This document shows, piece after piece, positions 39,581-41,600 of a stretch of DNA of 41,600 nt (position 1 is the first letter of the stretch; each line of letters begins with the position of its first letter). The position numbers and the translations under genes are program-made. A model generated the notes under the pieces. It worked only from the letters and a program-made list of their open reading frames with translations. It did not search any database and had not been told where the DNA came from. Origin of the DNA: Clostridia bacterium (GTDB lineage Bacteria; Bacillota; Clostridia; Christensenellales; Aristaeellaceae). Location of the stretch: the NCBI GenBank assembly GCA_017471885.1, contig JAFURI010000057.1, positions 1 through 41,600 on the forward strand, read 5' to 3'.

Positions 39581-40273
39581 ATGGCGAATGAACAATACAG
39601 GGATCTGCCCGTGTGGGAGGGTCCGCTGTCCCATCCCTTCTATTCCAAGGTCGTCAAGCGCGCGCTGGACTTCACCCTCGCGCTGATTCTGCTGATCCCC
39701 GGCCTCGTCATCATGATTCCGCTGGCTGTGTGGGTCAAGCTGGATTCTCCCGGCCCGGTGATCTACCGCGCTATCCGCGGCGGCTACAAGAACAAGCCCT
39801 TCTATATTATGAAGTTCCGCTCCATGGTGGTGGATGCGGACAAGTCCGGCGGCTGCACGGCTCTCAACGATAACCGCGTCACCCGGGCGGGCAGGATCAT
39901 GCGCCGCCTGAAGCTGGACGAACTGCCCCAGCTGTTCAATATCCTGAGGGGCGAGATGTCCTTCGTGGGCCCCCGTCCGGAGCTGCTGCTGTATACCACC
40001 CAGTATACAAAGGAGCAGGAGTGCATCATGTGGGTGCGCCCCGGCATCACCGACCGCAGCAGCATCGTATACATTGCGCAGGATGAAATCGTGGGTACGG
40101 AGAATCCTGTGGAGAACTTTGAGAAGTACATCCTGCCGGAAAAGAACCGTCTGCGCGTGGAGTATGCGAAGAATCAGTCCTTTATGCTGGATATGCATCT
40201 GTTCTTCGAGACCATCGGCGGCGTGTTCGGCAAGGCGAAGAAGATGGCGGAAGAGAAGGGAAGCGCAAAATGA
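39581..40273 (+). CDS. Bacterial sugar transferase (phosphoglycosyl transferase, PglC/WcaJ-catalytic type)
   Basis: Transfers a sugar phosphate from a nucleotide sugar to undecaprenyl phosphate, the first step of many surface polysaccharides. The 230-residue short form has one re-entrant hydrophobic segment near the N-terminus (about 28-52), the SPGPVIYRAIRGGYKNKPF motif (where most members have Q-x-R), KFRSM, the catalytic Asp-Glu in LDELPQL and SFVGPRPE. A second hydrophobic N-terminal region as in WcaJ is absent. AAGGAGA precedes the ATG. It overlaps the transketolase gene by four bases, linking it to sugar-precursor chemistry. Confidence 0.92.
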   Translation: MANEQYRDLPVWEGPLSHPFYSKVVKRALDFTLALILLIPGLVIMIPLAVWVKLDSPGPVIYRAIRGGYKNKPFYIMKFRSMVVDADKSGGCTALNDNRVTRAGRIMRRLKLDELPQLFNILRGEMSFVGPRPELLLYTTQYTKEQECIMWVRPGITDRSSIVYIAQDEIVGTENPVENFEKYILPEKNRLRVEYAKNQSFMLDMHLFFETIGGVFGKAKKMAEEKGSAK

Positions 40274-41154
40274 GCGAGTACCGTTCTTATGAAGAGAAGA
40301 CCCATGCGGCCTTCGGCGGCGCGCCCATCGACACCTCTGATCCAAAGGTGCTGGCATGGCTGATCCGCCGCCACGGTCTGGAGATGACCCATATCAGCCG
40401 CGGCAGTCATATCGGCGCGATTTTCTCCGTGGCGGAGGTCATGGCCACCCTGTACACCGGTGTACTCAACGTGGATCCGCACAACCCGAAGATGGAGGGC
40501 CGGGATCGGCTGATTCTCTCCAAGGGCCACGCGGGCGCGTCTGTTTACGCCGCGCTGGCGGAGCGGGGCTTTTTCCCCGTGGAGGAGCTGAAAACCCACT
40601 ATGCCAACGGCTCCCGCCTGTCCGGTCATGTGAGCCATAAGGGCATTCCCGGCGTGGAGTTTTCCACCGGCAGCCTGGGCCATGGTCTGGCTGTGGGCGC
40701 GGGCATGGCGCTGGGGGCGAAGCTGAATCAGGAGTCCTGGCGTACCTATGTGGTCATGGGCGACGGCGAGTGCGACGAGGGCTCTGTATGGGAGGCTGCG
40801 CTGCAGGCGCATCAGTATAAGCTGGACAACCTCATTGCCGTGGTGGATCACAACAGGATGCAGTCTCTTGATTTCTGCGAAAACACCATTGCACTGGAGC
40901 CCTTTGCGGACAAGTGGCGTGATTTCGGCTGGAACGTGCAGGTGGCGGACGGTCATGATACCGATGCATTGCGTAAAGCCTTTGATCAGGCGAAAGCAAA
41001 TCTTGGCTCCGGCAAACCCAGCGTGATTATCGCGGAGACGACCAAGGGCAAGGGCGTGTCCTTCATGGAGAACGATATCCTGTGGCATTACCGTACCCCG
41101 CAGGGTGAGGAGTATGACGCAGCCCTGAAAGAACTGGAGGCGCAGAGGCCATGA
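40270..41154 (+). CDS. Transketolase N-terminal subunit
   Basis: TPP-binding (PP-domain) half of a split transketolase, 294 residues. The TPP/Mg motif begins GDGECDEGSVWEAA and ends about 30 residues later with DHNRMQ. Early motifs HISRGSHIGAIFSVAEV, LSKGHAG and FSTGSLGHGLAVGAGMA are all typical. The pyrimidine-binding half is a separate downstream gene, and the overlap (ATGA) suggests coupled synthesis of a heterotetramer. Split forms occur in pentose metabolism of anaerobes and in some polysaccharide clusters; the sugar transferase overlap favours the latter here but does not prove it. Confidence 0.93.
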   Translation: MSEYRSYEEKTHAAFGGAPIDTSDPKVLAWLIRRHGLEMTHISRGSHIGAIFSVAEVMATLYTGVLNVDPHNPKMEGRDRLILSKGHAGASVYAALAERGFFPVEELKTHYANGSRLSGHVSHKGIPGVEFSTGSLGHGLAVGAGMALGAKLNQESWRTYVVMGDGECDEGSVWEAALQAHQYKLDNLIAVVDHNRMQSLDFCENTIALEPFADKWRDFGWNVQVADGHDTDALRKAFDQAKANLGSGKPSVIIAETTKGKGVSFMENDILWHYRTPQGEEYDAALKELEAQRP

Positions 41155-41600
41155 GAGACGCATTCACCCGTGCGCTGATGCGCGAGGCGGCGAAGGATCC
41201 CAAGCTGACGCTGGTTACCGGCGATCTGGGCTTCGGCGTGCTGAAGCCCTTCTGGGAGACGTATCCGAAGCAGTTTGTCAACGCGGGCATTGCCGAGCAG
41301 GGCATGACCGGCCTTGCGGCGGGTCTGGCCCAGACAGGCCGCACCGTGCTGACCTATTCCATCGGCAATTTCCCCACGCTGCGCTGCATTGAGCAGATCC
41401 GCAACGACTGCGCCTATCACGACGCCAACGTGAAGGTGGTGTGCGTGGGCGGCGGCTTTGTCTACGGCAGCCTGGGCATGAGCCATCATGCCACGGAGGA
41501 TATGGCGATCCTTCGCGCGCTGCCCGGCGTGACGGTATTCACCCCCGGCGATCCGGAGGAGGTGGAGGCCGTTGTGCCCGTGATGCTGAAGACCCCCGGC
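41151..41600 (+). CDS. Transketolase C-terminal subunit, 3' end outside the window
   Basis: Pyrimidine-binding half of the split transketolase; 150 codons are visible and the frame is open at the window edge (full length usually about 310). The motif with the TPP-activating glutamate is present as NAGIAEQGMTGLAAGLA (about residues 44-60), with GDLGFG at the N-terminus and YGSLGMSHHATEDMAILR further on. Start is the ATG overlapping the previous stop (ATGA). Confidence 0.93.
   Translation, partial: MRDAFTRALMREAAKDPKLTLVTGDLGFGVLKPFWETYPKQFVNAGIAEQGMTGLAAGLAQTGRTVLTYSIGNFPTLRCIEQIRNDCAYHDANVKVVCVGGGFVYGSLGMSHHATEDMAILRALPGVTVFTPGDPEEVEAVVPVMLKTPG

Noticed and set aside
34525-40357. Two more antisense frames above 800 codons, opposite the 503-residue gene/metF and opposite parA-parB-sugar transferase
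   Set aside because: No motifs, no ribosome binding sites, and they cross intergenic regions and terminators of the sense strand.
1-41600. CRISPR arrays, tRNA or rRNA genes, insertion sequences, integrases, toxin-antitoxin or defence genes
   Set aside because: None seen on either strand; spacing between genes is short and almost all of the sequence is accounted for by housekeeping or envelope genes.

Overview
The window is about 41.6 kb of GC-rich, gene-dense chromosome from an anaerobic, probably gut-dwelling member of the Bacillota (class Clostridia or close kin). The evidence is the gene set: ctsR-mcsA-mcsB-clpC with a CtsR operator, mutS2, hemZ, zapA next to a U32 peptidase, dtd after relA, a response regulator/histidine kinase operon that also carries GerMN lipoproteins, and strong AGGAGG ribosome binding sites. 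I cannot name the genus from sequence alone. I saw no rRNA, tRNA, CRISPR array, transposase or phage gene.

Layout. Positions 1-6143 (+): 3' end of relA, dtd, a metallo-beta-lactamase-fold hydrolase, hemZ and a two-gene membrane pair (one DUF2142-like). 6190-11831 (+): cyclophilin, then zapA, U32 peptidase and mutS2. 11933-16941 (+): response regulator, histidine kinase, chorismate mutase, shikimate kinase, an unassigned amino acid kinase and a serine hydrolase. On the opposite strand at 16808-17062 is a candidate small protein gene that the usual size cut-offs would miss. 17184-21782 (+): the class III heat shock operon ctsR-mcsA-mcsB-clpC. 21783-22050: a convergent intergenic region packed with hairpins, two of which are near-copies that differ by a compensated base pair.

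22051-32838 is transcribed leftwards. Reading downstream from a promoter at 30630-30658, it holds a WalR/PhoB-type response regulator, its kinase, two GerMN lipoproteins, an unassigned membrane protein and, behind its own promoter, an HtrA protease. The order resembles walRK-walH-walI-walJ-htrC of bacilli, with GerMN lipoproteins (as in actinobacterial MtrAB-LpqB) in place of WalH/WalI. NUDIX and SGNH hydrolases follow htrA. Upstream of the regulator are an orphan ABC ATPase, an M19 dipeptidase and rpiB. 32948-37664 (+): a zinc/manganese-type ABC transporter (ATPase plus permease), a possible two-part glycosyltransferase, metF and a P-loop protein. 37740-41600 (+): parA and parB, separated by an intergenic repeat-like element, then a sugar transferase and a split transketolase whose second subunit runs off the window.

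The strongest unusual points are the regulator-kinase-GerMN-HtrA envelope-stress locus with a direct-repeat site at the htrA promoter, the structured intergenic element after clpC, the small antisense-overlapping ORF, the stand-alone glutamate-5-kinase-like gene beside shikimate genes, and the unassigned 503-residue protein. None is proven to be a new system; each is listed with the check that would decide it.
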